A stretch of 64,000 nucleotides of DNA from Massariosphaeria phaeospora (lineage: Eukaryota; Ascomycota; Dothideomycetes; Pleosporales), in NCBI GenBank assembly GCA_011032825.1, contig JAADJZ010000011.1:1-64000 (forward strand), in the 5' to 3' direction. Both the position numbers and the translations under genes were made by a program. The first letter of the stretch is position 1. Every line of letters starts with the position of its first letter. Below are positions 44,601 through 52,383 of this stretch, in pieces. Under the pieces are notes generated by a model. It saw nothing but the letters and a program-made list of their open reading frames with translations. It made no database searches and was not told the origin of the DNA.

Positions 44601-45488
44601 CTCGCTGAGCCTAAGCGCGAGAAGCGCCGGCCGATTCAGCATGAAGACCACTGCCTTGTTTGTTTCGATGGTGGCGATGTCGGACACATGGTAGAGTGCA
44701 AGAGCTGTCCCCGCACATACCATTTCGACTGTTTGGACGTCGAGCTGCAAGTGAAAGTCAAGGGATTTGCCGGGTTCTATTGCCCACAACATGAATGCGC
44801 CGATTGTGGAAAGAAGACTACAGATGCTGGTGGCCTCATCTACCGCTGCCGCTGGTGCGACGATGGGTTCTGTGAGGATTGCCTTGAATGGGGCAAAGAG
44901 GAACTTGTTGGAGACAATCTGCCAGAATTCGAAATGCTAGGCGAAGGCCCGCCCGCTGGTGGCTTTTACATCAAGTGCCCAGGCTGCGTCGAGCAGAACC
45001 ATGAAGACTCGGACAGGAAGGAATGGATGGAGGGGATGGAGCTCACTTATCAGGAGCAGCATGAGGTTTTCCTCAAGGAACAAGAAGAGCAGCAACGCCA
45101 TATCGAACAAGAGCAGGACGCCATCCGGGAGCTCAAGGAAGCCAATGATCAGGGACCGCAAATCAACGGCAACACGGATACCAACATCAACCGTGATGGC
45201 GGCGCGACTTCGGATCACCAGGACGACGATGTTACTTCCCCACCAGCCCTGACTAACACATCAGTAGCCACCCCGGCTGTCGAGTCCGGCATCAGCACTC
45301 CGAAGCTGGTTGCTCCCACTGGCACTCTCAAGGTCCGCAACAAGAAACGGGCTGAGCCGTGCGATCCAGACGACGCGTTTGGCCTGACGCGCGAGGGAAA
45401 AAAGGCCAAGCTCGACGAGCGACCCTGGAACGTGTTCGAGGACCCGCTGTTGAAGGCCGCCCTTGACGCGAAGAGCCGTGGCTTCTAG
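41637..45488 (+). CDS. SNF2-family ATPase with C-terminal PHD-type fingers
   Basis: A single open frame of 1283 residues. The helicase/ATPase core is complete: motif I GDEMGLGKT at about residue 290, DEGH at about 431, ILTGTPLQNN at about 460, helicase C with KVLIFSGFTHTLDCCEDLL (about 685), LRLDGSTARARR, LSTRAGGLGINL and the AHRIGQTKKV block (about 785). An AT-hook-like RGRGRGRPS follows at about 838. A PHD-type zinc-binding region (CLVCFDGGDVGHMVECKSC, then CPQHECADC, CRWCDDGFCEDC) lies at about 1004-1085, and a coiled, E/Q-rich segment follows. The order SNF2 then PHD suggests a chromatin remodeller that reads histone tails and slides nucleosomes. I cannot assign it to ISWI, CHD or Mit1 without a tree. 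It is divergent to the Clr2-like gene across the transposon nest. Confidence 0.85.
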   Translation: MGDRQRPGAALPTTPLKSKGGAYADLLRQFGSQSSATSATHARKSTSFTPAEHEAEPEVATEPLRSQRSLRRQTQPVTYNDGSPAPSANDSTPPSEYRSPAKDVFEDDVLGEIDVARPVMAPSRRKTQAAITTYGASTRSHNKTNDVLILEKRKKERSNPPRRSSRKHRDSILESDTVEAEPPRSARKPPTTRPKPDTARTRLRGDIAQKTRAKANNFLVANKDYFLPLLPPNNYISKIASRRDAGPIIEYEQLAEQPSGVTATMKPYQLSGLSYLVYLHNNGFSGILGDEMGLGKTLQTLSLFQYLEEQDEMAGTASEELRPYLVVCPLSVLNSWVTEAQRWTPGLKVLRFHGGVNERAHLKRVALGTEDAYGNETRQSRDRKASRKAGVKVATAKAQRADSYKIIVTTYETFQADSSWFKHAFVWRYVVLDEGHKIKNNVTQISTALRGISAEYRLILTGTPLQNNLAEMWALLAWLYPDVFVDNSEKLFKESFDLNRGKVNRQTMDDARHLLELVMLRRMKDSPGVNLGLPPKEEVLLYVPLTPMQRFWYTRLLTRVDNALLDDLFVDGKTKEKDALQKDKLEDQVLAKVEGVGIEDAWEETTEIMRQAVVKEQGETENKGAWQRLMNLVMQLRKCCSHPYLLPGAIPDPYYLGDHVIRASGKFILLEKLLKHSILEQGKKVLIFSGFTHTLDCCEDLLALIGDHGQSFKYLRLDGSTARARRNLGIRMFNDQKSDYKVMLLSTRAGGLGINLTSAEDVIFLDEDWNPQITLQAEARAHRIGQTKKVTIYKLCTQGTVEEQMMGRIRKKLYLSAKITESMRNIHSDIAPARGRGRGRPSVADDMPQMDTSQLKTLVRRGAQTLSHPEIDVTEMLSWDLETMMEKCRDRPADPHVNTEASSSDIDEEKWLSVMERVECAVFDGKRYQRQLQAKSGAANILPDSVSREDRRIGKNTTVMIDGFAINKESLNCADWEAVPTFAGKDPRLAEPKREKRRPIQHEDHCLVCFDGGDVGHMVECKSCPRTYHFDCLDVELQVKVKGFAGFYCPQHECADCGKKTTDAGGLIYRCRWCDDGFCEDCLEWGKEELVGDNLPEFEMLGEGPPAGGFYIKCPGCVEQNHEDSDRKEWMEGMELTYQEQHEVFLKEQEEQQRHIEQEQDAIRELKEANDQGPQINGNTDTNINRDGGATSDHQDDDVTSPPALTNTSVATPAVESGISTPKLVAPTGTLKVRNKKRAEPCDPDDAFGLTREGKKAKLDERPWNVFEDPLLKAALDAKSRGF

Positions 45489-46558
45489 CTTGGGTGGTAG
45501 GCGCATATGGAAATATGGACGACGGTTACTAGAAGAGTTTGGGCACTGCATCGGATTTTTCTTCTGGAGGAATGGGTTAATGGAGGGGGTTCACTGCGCG
45601 TTCACTGCATCGTCAGGAGGCACCGCTCGCATTAGCATAGTTTATGGCGTCTTAGGGTTATCCTGCTTGTATGCAGATTGTATACCCTTGCTTTGCTCGT
45701 CCGGAACCCGTCGTCGTCGTTGGAAAGAGGTAATCGATGATGCTGATACTGGTACGGTTGGGTGGGCATACAGCATGGTAACTTCGTATAATCGTCTGGT
45801 TGTACCGTTCAGTACCTTGGCCTTACGCAAGGCAGGTAGCATCTACGTTATATGGGAGATGGTCATTTCCAAAAGGGCTTAACATATGGTATTCGCCGCG
45901 CATCGAGCGGATTGAAAAAAATTCTTCGTTGTGTTTTGTGAGTGGTGTGATTGACTAGGTCGGTGTGCTACTTTGTGGGCAATATACCAAGTTGGTGGTA
46001 TATATGTGAGTGTCCATTCACGTGCGCGAGAACAAGCTAACATATTTGGGTTGGCATAGCAGTACAAACTTTGCCAGGAATTCGATCGATACGCGACCAT
46101 GTCACATGCGCAATGATACCTTCATGGCTGCATCTACGCCAAAAACTGAAAACAAAGACCTACTGTTGATATGCCCTATTGCACGATCGCACTCAAGGGT
46201 GCATCAGACCCCGTTGGCGTAGGCGTGGCCGCCGTTCAAGCCAACACCCCCCTCCGTAGCAACGCCAACCCGCCGCATACGCAAGAGAATGTATCATTGT
46301 CGCCCAACTTGGATCAAAAGGCCCAATAACATATATCAATACCAAAACCAAACCCAAAACCCAGCAGCCACCTCCGCGCCGTACTCGATATGCGTGAGAT
46401 TCTGAAACGCAACCGTAAACTGTTAGATTAGGTGTATTGACATGGATGACGAGCCCTGATGTCGAAGCCGGGGCGTAGGTCTACGCTGGCTTCGATGTCG
46501 AGTTTGACGAATGCGGAGAGGATGATGTCGATGCCTAGACTTTCAAGAGAACTAGTTA
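45489..46558. other. Intergenic region
   Basis: 1.07 kb after the SNF2 gene. Short frames only, none with recognisable similarity. Probably 3' UTR plus flank. Confidence 0.45.
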
Positions 46559-46744
46559 CTACGGTCTGGTTGTATAAATGCCCCACCGCGGGTTGAAGGT
46601 ATGGTTGTAACGAGCAGCTTTGAGCGTGGCGTGGTGTGGCGGGAGGCGATATGGGGGGCGGTATGTTGCTGGGGTGAGTGCATTGGTGGAGGTGGAGGAT
46701 AGAATGGCTGTGAGGAGGAAAAGGAGGAGGAATGTAGGACGCAT
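46559..46744 (-). CDS. Possible small secreted protein
   Basis: A 61-residue frame from the ATG at 46744 has a classical signal peptide: MRPTFLLLFLLTAILSSTS, with probable cleavage near TNALTP. The mature part is short, Pro/Tyr/Arg-rich and has one potential N-glycosylation site (NHT) and no Cys. Just after the stop another frame reads a plausible continuation (about LGIDIILSAFVKLDIEASV) to about 46432, so a spliced 3' exon may exist, but a 23-bp intron would be too short and I could not find a convincing one. Gene status is uncertain. Confidence 0.35.
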   Translation of the reverse strand: MRPTFLLLFLLTAILSSTSTNALTPATYRPPYRLPPHHATLKAARYNHTFNPRWGIYTTRP

Positions 46745-47587
46745 GGGTGAGTGCGTCAGTTGGAGTTTACGAAAATCCAGAGAGACTTAAATCAGAGGGA
46801 TTTAGCACAATTTGCAAATGTCTACTCGCAAATAAATCTAGTGCTGTCTCTACAACACGCAAATGTACATCCTCCGCTAGCCTCGCAGACCAGACACGCA
46901 AATTTCCCACCTACCATCACCAACCTCAACAACCACCCAGCCCAGGGGCGGAAACCACGACTTCTAGCGCTAGGAACGGTTTAAGCTTGCAACTCAACAC
47001 TGCCGTCGAGCATCGTTAGCCTTGTGCCTTGTCGGTGCACGCTATTGTTTTCCTCGATGGGGCTGACAGTATGTTCTGTGAAAGGAGGGGCATCAAAATC
47101 GCTCTATAAAACACGACTCGAGCGATTTTACTCTGTCTTTGTTTGCGAAACATGCTATTTGTACACAGTCGTCCCCGAAGGGAGAAGAGGTGTGAGTGAT
47201 GGCTTAGCGTCGACCTAGCTAACCAACCTCTATGATACATTCCCGTCTCTTTCATATGATACATAGATTTGTGCATGGAAAACGAGGTATATCTCCTCTT
47301 GTACAACAAAACCAAAAACCCTTCAATACTCCTTCCTGAATGCCAGATGCTCAAAGCATAAAATGGTGCAAAACTCCTCCCAATTCTAGATAGCAAACCC
47401 TAACACGCCTCGTTAAACGCCTAACGTCTATTATCGTTGTCAAGCCAGTCCCCCTGGTCCTCGACTATGTAGGTCGAACAAAGCCTCTCCAGTCCACCGG
47501 CATGCTATCGAGACCACACAGCCCGACTCGGCCTGTAGCGAAGGAAGTAGGCAAAGATGGCGGTTGTCGCCGTGAATCGTGGTACGA
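46745..47587. other. Intergenic region
   Basis: No supported gene. It contains the 3' flank of the mitochondrial polymerase gene and the upstream region of the small secreted-protein candidate. Confidence 0.45.
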
Positions 47588-50500
47588 TCAGGAGAAAAAG
47601 TACTTGGATTCGCGGAGTCGTCTTACGTCCCAGGACCCCTTCTTTGGAACTGGAGGAAATGACAACGGCAACCAGACTTGCACGACGTGGTGGCGATCTA
47701 TTATGAGTTTCGCTCCCTCCGTTTCTGCTTCGTCTAGTTCGGGTTCGATTTGTGCGGCTGCGGCGGCCGATGGGTCTGTATTATCCTTAACGGCTTCGGC
47801 TTCGGCCCCGAGAACCTTCTCCTTCACTTTGTCAAATTGAGGAACGCCTTTCGTTTTGATTTCGCCAAGTAATGCAAGGCGGTACGAAGCCAATGTTCTC
47901 GGGTCGTTTGTCGCGAGCCAGATACTGGTTGGTGTAACCATCTGCGCACCCTCTAGCTGTTCAGCGGGATTTTCGCTGTTCAGTAGTTCTTGTCGCTTGG
48001 CTTCTAGGGCTACCTCATCGGCCGATGCCTTGGAAGTGTTCCTACTCTTTGTGTCCGCTTGTCGCCTCCACTCTCGAATCTGCCGGGCAACATGGGAATT
48101 CGCGATGATGTTGGCTCGATACATAGAACCCGCGTAACGAGCCTCAAACTCTGCTGCTAATCGACCAATTATATCCTCAGAGTGCATGCGGACAAAGGCG
48201 TCACGAAGTATGATGTTCAAGTTCGGGATGTCGGCTGCATGAGTCCAGAAACTGTCGTGCACGGCCGCAAACGCGACGCCCATCTCGTCGCACTTCAGAG
48301 CTGAGAGGATCATGTGGGTCGCATCGAGAGAGTGAATAAAATTGGGGGGGAACCCTTGAAGTTGCCGACGCTTGTCAATCATGTCCGACAGGGAGCGCTT
48401 AGCAACAGAAATGTCCTGGAGCTTTGTTTTGACGATTTGAGAGCCGTTTTTGCGGTATGGCTGCACTACTGGCATTTTCAGGGGTGTAGTCCAGATAATG
48501 CCACTCGTAAAAGACTCTGTACCCTCTTTGATCTTCTTAACGGCAGCCGTGGGAAGCTTTTTTTTTTGCTGGTATTTGGCAGCATAGTTTATATCGGCGC
48601 CCTCTCCGCGTGCTCTAATCTTCCTTATCTGCTCGGTGGTGATCGAGGTGGTGATACGCTCACCACATTCGCTGAGCCAATACTGTATTTCTTGGGCGCC
48701 ATTGAAAATCTGACCGAGAGCAGCGAATATCTTTTTGGCAACGTACATGGCAACTATGCTGAGGGAAGATACCCCTGGCTGGGGTTCGAAGGCAGGTATC
48801 AGTTCCCTCAGTTCGTCATGGACCTGAGACTTCGCACCCATGAAGGTGACACCGTAGACATTCGTCATGACTGTCCGCTTTACTACTCGGCGAGTGACCT
48901 TGCCCTCCACATACTTGGCAACCATGTTCCCCTGGGCAGCATCTTCAGTTACCATTCCCTTCACAAGTTCCGCCACACCAGTGTATATATCCTGTGGCCG
49001 ATCAGATGGTTCGAGATTGACTTGACTGGCACCAGCCTCGTCACCGCCCAGCGCCGCGTAATGTTGTAGACCATTGCATGTCCCGTCTTGATGGACTGGC
49101 ATTCGGGAAACGAAGCGCGTCGGGTCGGGCGAATCGAGGGCATTTTTCAGCTCCATACAGCAGGCAAGACACTGCCATGGATCTTCAGCCTTTGCCCACC
49201 ATCGCCTGCCACCTAGGGGATTGGTTGCGGAGTCGAAGATTTCCTGGACGTTGTCCACCGAAAACTGCTCTCGGTCTCGTAGACTAGCTTTGTCGAAGCC
49301 GTACAAATTGGCAAGGTGGATCCTGAGCCACTGAAGACCGACACTACCAAGCTCTTTCCCATTCGCAAATTTGAGTAGACCTCTGGCCACATCAGCTCCC
49401 ATGTGATTGAGCACCGGGGGAACCGGATATGCTCTGCCGCGAAAATCAACGCTATGAGGAAAATATATTTTTTCCTCCTTAGCAAATGCTCGTGCAACTT
49501 CTAATTGGAAGTTCTGAAAGCATCGCTGCGAATGGAGGCCGCCCTTCAGGTTTTCATACTCTTTCAACTTATTTGACCATTTCAACCGTTCGTCAAATGA
49601 CGCATCAGCAGCTGGCTCTGGTGGACGTTGCAAATCGTCCTGCTCCGGGATAAGGTCACCCACACTCTCGCCGGCATTCCAGGCCTCTGCCATGACGCGA
49701 AATACCGGCTCGTTTATTTTCCACGGTAGCTTTCCCAAGACGTCCAGACCCGCAAGAACCTGGCTCATATCACCGTTTTCGATAGCGGAGTGGGCGTAGG
49801 CCCTTTGCGCGCTGTCACCCGATTTTTGGCGTACAACGTTGTCACGCCGGGTATAATATCCACCCTCGTCGAAAGATGCCCAAGGCTTGGGTTCGCAGAC
49901 CATGGGCAGTTTCACAGTATGGAGCTCGTGAACGGATTCAGTGCGAAGTTTGCGAAGGATTTCTCCATGTGGGGCTAGATAGCCGACCTTTTTCCCTTGG
50001 AGAAAGCCTGTGTGATGATGGAAGGCAGTCTGAGTACTTGTCAACTGCTCACCAGTCCTGGGATCATTAGCCGTAACGGTGATTTTAGCAGCCTGGAGTA
50101 AATTTTCCAAAGCTAGGGCACCGATTTTGGTCCGAACATGGGCGGGGAAGTCGGTTTTCATAAATGTGTCGAGCAGGCTGTCTGCTCCCGGGCTCGCCTT
50201 TGGCGCCGTACTGTGTTCAGACTTCACTCTGCTCAGTTTCTCCAGAAGTTCTAGACGAGCGAGCCTCCGCTGCTTGCGACGGACTGCACTATGCTTCTGC
50301 TTCGCATCGCTGTTAGCCTCCGTCTCAACAGCCCGACCGATGCTCTGCGAAAGATGACCGATTTTGAGGGCGCCTGTGTCCTCCCGCTGTCCTTGTACGA
50401 CAGCGTTTATAGCCCGGGAGACGGTTATTGCGGCAAGTTTTTCGGGGGCACACTTTTCGAGATAGGTGCCGTAGATATGTCGATCATTCCGCAGGTTGTC

Positions 50501-51805
50501 CGAAACCGGTGCTGAGAGAACCTGTTTCACACGCTGCATCTCCTTAGTCAACAGCGGTAACAGAGCGCTGTACCACTGCCACATAAGAGCCTGCACAGGT
50601 TTGGTGTTCAGCACTCCGTGGACACCCATCGCTTGTAGTTTTGCATCATCAATCTTCCAGCGCTCGACGGCGGCTTCGGTGGAATCCTTCTCTAGGCGCA
50701 GCTGGCGCATACGGGCATAGGCTTCGTCCTTGTCTGCCTGGGTTCCTTTCATGTCGTGAGGATATATTTCGTCGGCGGCCACGTCGTCGAACACACCGAG
50801 AGCTTGCCTGAGTGTCTTCAATCCGAGTCCCTTCTGTGGCTGCGGCTTGATGGCGAGGCCGGGGTCGGAGATCAGGCCGTGTTCAATCAGAGTCGCGCGG
50901 CCCGCGGGTGTGCTGATATGGCTTTCTTGAAGCTCCTCAACCGAAGGAGGCTCTTCGTACTTGTCCGGCTGGAACTTGATGAGCGTGTCGAACTCTTCGT
51001 CGGAGAACTCGGGCGAAGAGTTGACTGAGTCGGCAACGTCGGGTCCGTATTCATGCGCTAGAGTAAGATATCGGCGTATCGCGTCGTCTCTTTCGCCGCC
51101 TTCTATAAAGTTCATGGCGGCCCGGAGCAGCGTCACGATGGTCTGGGCGTTGGGTTCAATGGCCTGGCGAACCATGTGCTTGTTGTACCAGTCTTCGATG
51201 CTCGACATGGAGTCGGGCGACGGGTCCTGCTTGGCCAAGTCGAACATGGTCTGCAGGAAGACGTTGTGGGCGTCGATGACTTCTGGCGCCCACGGGTTGT
51301 AGATGGCCGTCAAGCGCTGTATGATGGCCGTAGCTCTGTCGATGCGGCCGACGCGCAGACAGGCATACAGATTCTGGTGCAGCTCGATGGGGTCGCCGCC
51401 AATGCCGCCCGCCATACGCAGCACCGGGGCCGCCGACGCCGCGAGCGAGTCATGGATGACGAGCGGCTTCGACGTGTCCCACGGCTGGAGTCGGGAGAGA
51501 CTCGGAGGAGCCGTCCGCGCGCCCCACGGCTGGAGCAGGCTGTGGAAGGGTGCCTCGTTGTGGTGCGCGGGCTGCATGTCGGCGGCCGTGGCGAGGCAGC
51601 GCGTCTCCTGCCGTGACGCCCGCGACGAGGACAGCGGCTGCTTTCTCGATTCGAGCGCGGCCGACTGGGCCGTGAGGGTGCCTATGCTCGCCGCCCACCG
51701 CATCTGCGCCGGACACAGCCATGGCAGCGTCAATTGCTCGGCCTGTTGCGTCGACGCTCGGAAGGCGTCGCGACGCAGGTTCCGCCGTGCAGCTCGCGCG
51801 AGCAT
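47588..51805 (-). CDS. RPO41: Mitochondrial DNA-directed RNA polymerase (T7-like)
   Basis: An intronless 1405-residue protein, close to the usual length (yeast about 1350, Neurospora about 1420). It starts MLARAARRNLRRDAFRAST, an amphipathic Arg-rich mitochondrial presequence. The single-subunit polymerase core is complete: motif A with HQDGTCNGLQHY (about residue 905), motif B KRTVMTNVYGVTFMG (about 975), motif C VHDSFWTHAAD (about 1185), and the conserved C-terminus ending YFFS. The start at 51805 is chosen because the upstream extension to 52048 begins with GTG rather than ATG and lacks a targeting-like sequence. It transcribes mitochondrial DNA and primes its replication. It is likely to be essential and shows no sign of damage. 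Confidence 0.95.
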   Translation of the reverse strand: MLARAARRNLRRDAFRASTQQAEQLTLPWLCPAQMRWAASIGTLTAQSAALESRKQPLSSSRASRQETRCLATAADMQPAHHNEAPFHSLLQPWGARTAPPSLSRLQPWDTSKPLVIHDSLAASAAPVLRMAGGIGGDPIELHQNLYACLRVGRIDRATAIIQRLTAIYNPWAPEVIDAHNVFLQTMFDLAKQDPSPDSMSSIEDWYNKHMVRQAIEPNAQTIVTLLRAAMNFIEGGERDDAIRRYLTLAHEYGPDVADSVNSSPEFSDEEFDTLIKFQPDKYEEPPSVEELQESHISTPAGRATLIEHGLISDPGLAIKPQPQKGLGLKTLRQALGVFDDVAADEIYPHDMKGTQADKDEAYARMRQLRLEKDSTEAAVERWKIDDAKLQAMGVHGVLNTKPVQALMWQWYSALLPLLTKEMQRVKQVLSAPVSDNLRNDRHIYGTYLEKCAPEKLAAITVSRAINAVVQGQREDTGALKIGHLSQSIGRAVETEANSDAKQKHSAVRRKQRRLARLELLEKLSRVKSEHSTAPKASPGADSLLDTFMKTDFPAHVRTKIGALALENLLQAAKITVTANDPRTGEQLTSTQTAFHHHTGFLQGKKVGYLAPHGEILRKLRTESVHELHTVKLPMVCEPKPWASFDEGGYYTRRDNVVRQKSGDSAQRAYAHSAIENGDMSQVLAGLDVLGKLPWKINEPVFRVMAEAWNAGESVGDLIPEQDDLQRPPEPAADASFDERLKWSNKLKEYENLKGGLHSQRCFQNFQLEVARAFAKEEKIYFPHSVDFRGRAYPVPPVLNHMGADVARGLLKFANGKELGSVGLQWLRIHLANLYGFDKASLRDREQFSVDNVQEIFDSATNPLGGRRWWAKAEDPWQCLACCMELKNALDSPDPTRFVSRMPVHQDGTCNGLQHYAALGGDEAGASQVNLEPSDRPQDIYTGVAELVKGMVTEDAAQGNMVAKYVEGKVTRRVVKRTVMTNVYGVTFMGAKSQVHDELRELIPAFEPQPGVSSLSIVAMYVAKKIFAALGQIFNGAQEIQYWLSECGERITTSITTEQIRKIRARGEGADINYAAKYQQKKKLPTAAVKKIKEGTESFTSGIIWTTPLKMPVVQPYRKNGSQIVKTKLQDISVAKRSLSDMIDKRRQLQGFPPNFIHSLDATHMILSALKCDEMGVAFAAVHDSFWTHAADIPNLNIILRDAFVRMHSEDIIGRLAAEFEARYAGSMYRANIIANSHVARQIREWRRQADTKSRNTSKASADEVALEAKRQELLNSENPAEQLEGAQMVTPTSIWLATNDPRTLASYRLALLGEIKTKGVPQFDKVKEKVLGAEAEAVKDNTDPSAAAAAQIEPELDEAETEGAKLIIDRHHVVQVWLPLSFPPVPKKGSWDVRRLRESKYFFS

Positions 51806-52383
51806 GTCGAAAAGGTCGCTGGGGGATATTAAAACAGACAGATAGCCGGGAGAAGAACAGACGGTGCCAGGAGCGCAGGTCAAGGAAAGAAAAGGCACAG
51901 CAGAAGCAGGAACGGCGTGGTCGTGGATGGCTGGTGGTGGTGGTGGTGCCGGTGCCGGTGTCGTCTCGACTCGACTCTTGGCCGACAAGGCAAAAAAATA
52001 ATCGCGGCAGCGGTTGGGGATTGCGCCCCTTGGGCTAGGCGTCGTCACGTGCCGATAAGACGCCGGGCTTGATAACGCTGGATACCATCTTACCTAGGTG
52101 GCAACGTACAATCTCGTCGTCAAGTGCTTGCAAGCGTAACCATGTATTCTATCTACAATTAGAGCAGATTATATTCATCAAAACAGACATGTCTTTCTCG
52201 AACAACGGGCATCGCGTCTACTCCTTACCAAGCGGTCCAGTTCTATGCCATGTTCCTGTCTCTTACAAGTAGACAAACGCGCAAAACACCAAACACCATT
52301 CCAGTCCACCCTTGTACCCAATGCCCGATTGCAGCATTTGTGCGTGGAAAATCAAGAGACTAGGCACTTAGTCAAGAGAGGCC
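51806..52383. other. Intergenic region
   Basis: 578 bp between the polymerase start and the glycosyltransferase stop, both on the minus strand. It holds a GGT/GCC-rich low-complexity run (about 51930-51970). No gene supported. Confidence 0.5.

Noticed and set aside
41637..45488. Assignment of the SNF2-PHD protein as Mit1 of SHREC
   Set aside because: The neighbouring Clr2-like gene is suggestive, but the order of domains differs from my expectation for Mit1 and no phylogeny is possible here.
45463..45882. Open frame after the SNF2 gene
   Set aside because: It overlaps the SNF2 stop region and has no recognisable protein features.
48780..48800. GGGTTCGAAGGC as a tRNA B box
   Set aside because: It lies within the mitochondrial RNA polymerase coding sequence and has no matching A box or acceptor stem.
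51806..52048. N-terminal extension of the mitochondrial RNA polymerase
   Set aside because: The open frame upstream begins at GTG (52048), not ATG. The first in-frame ATG at 51805 starts a good mitochondrial presequence.
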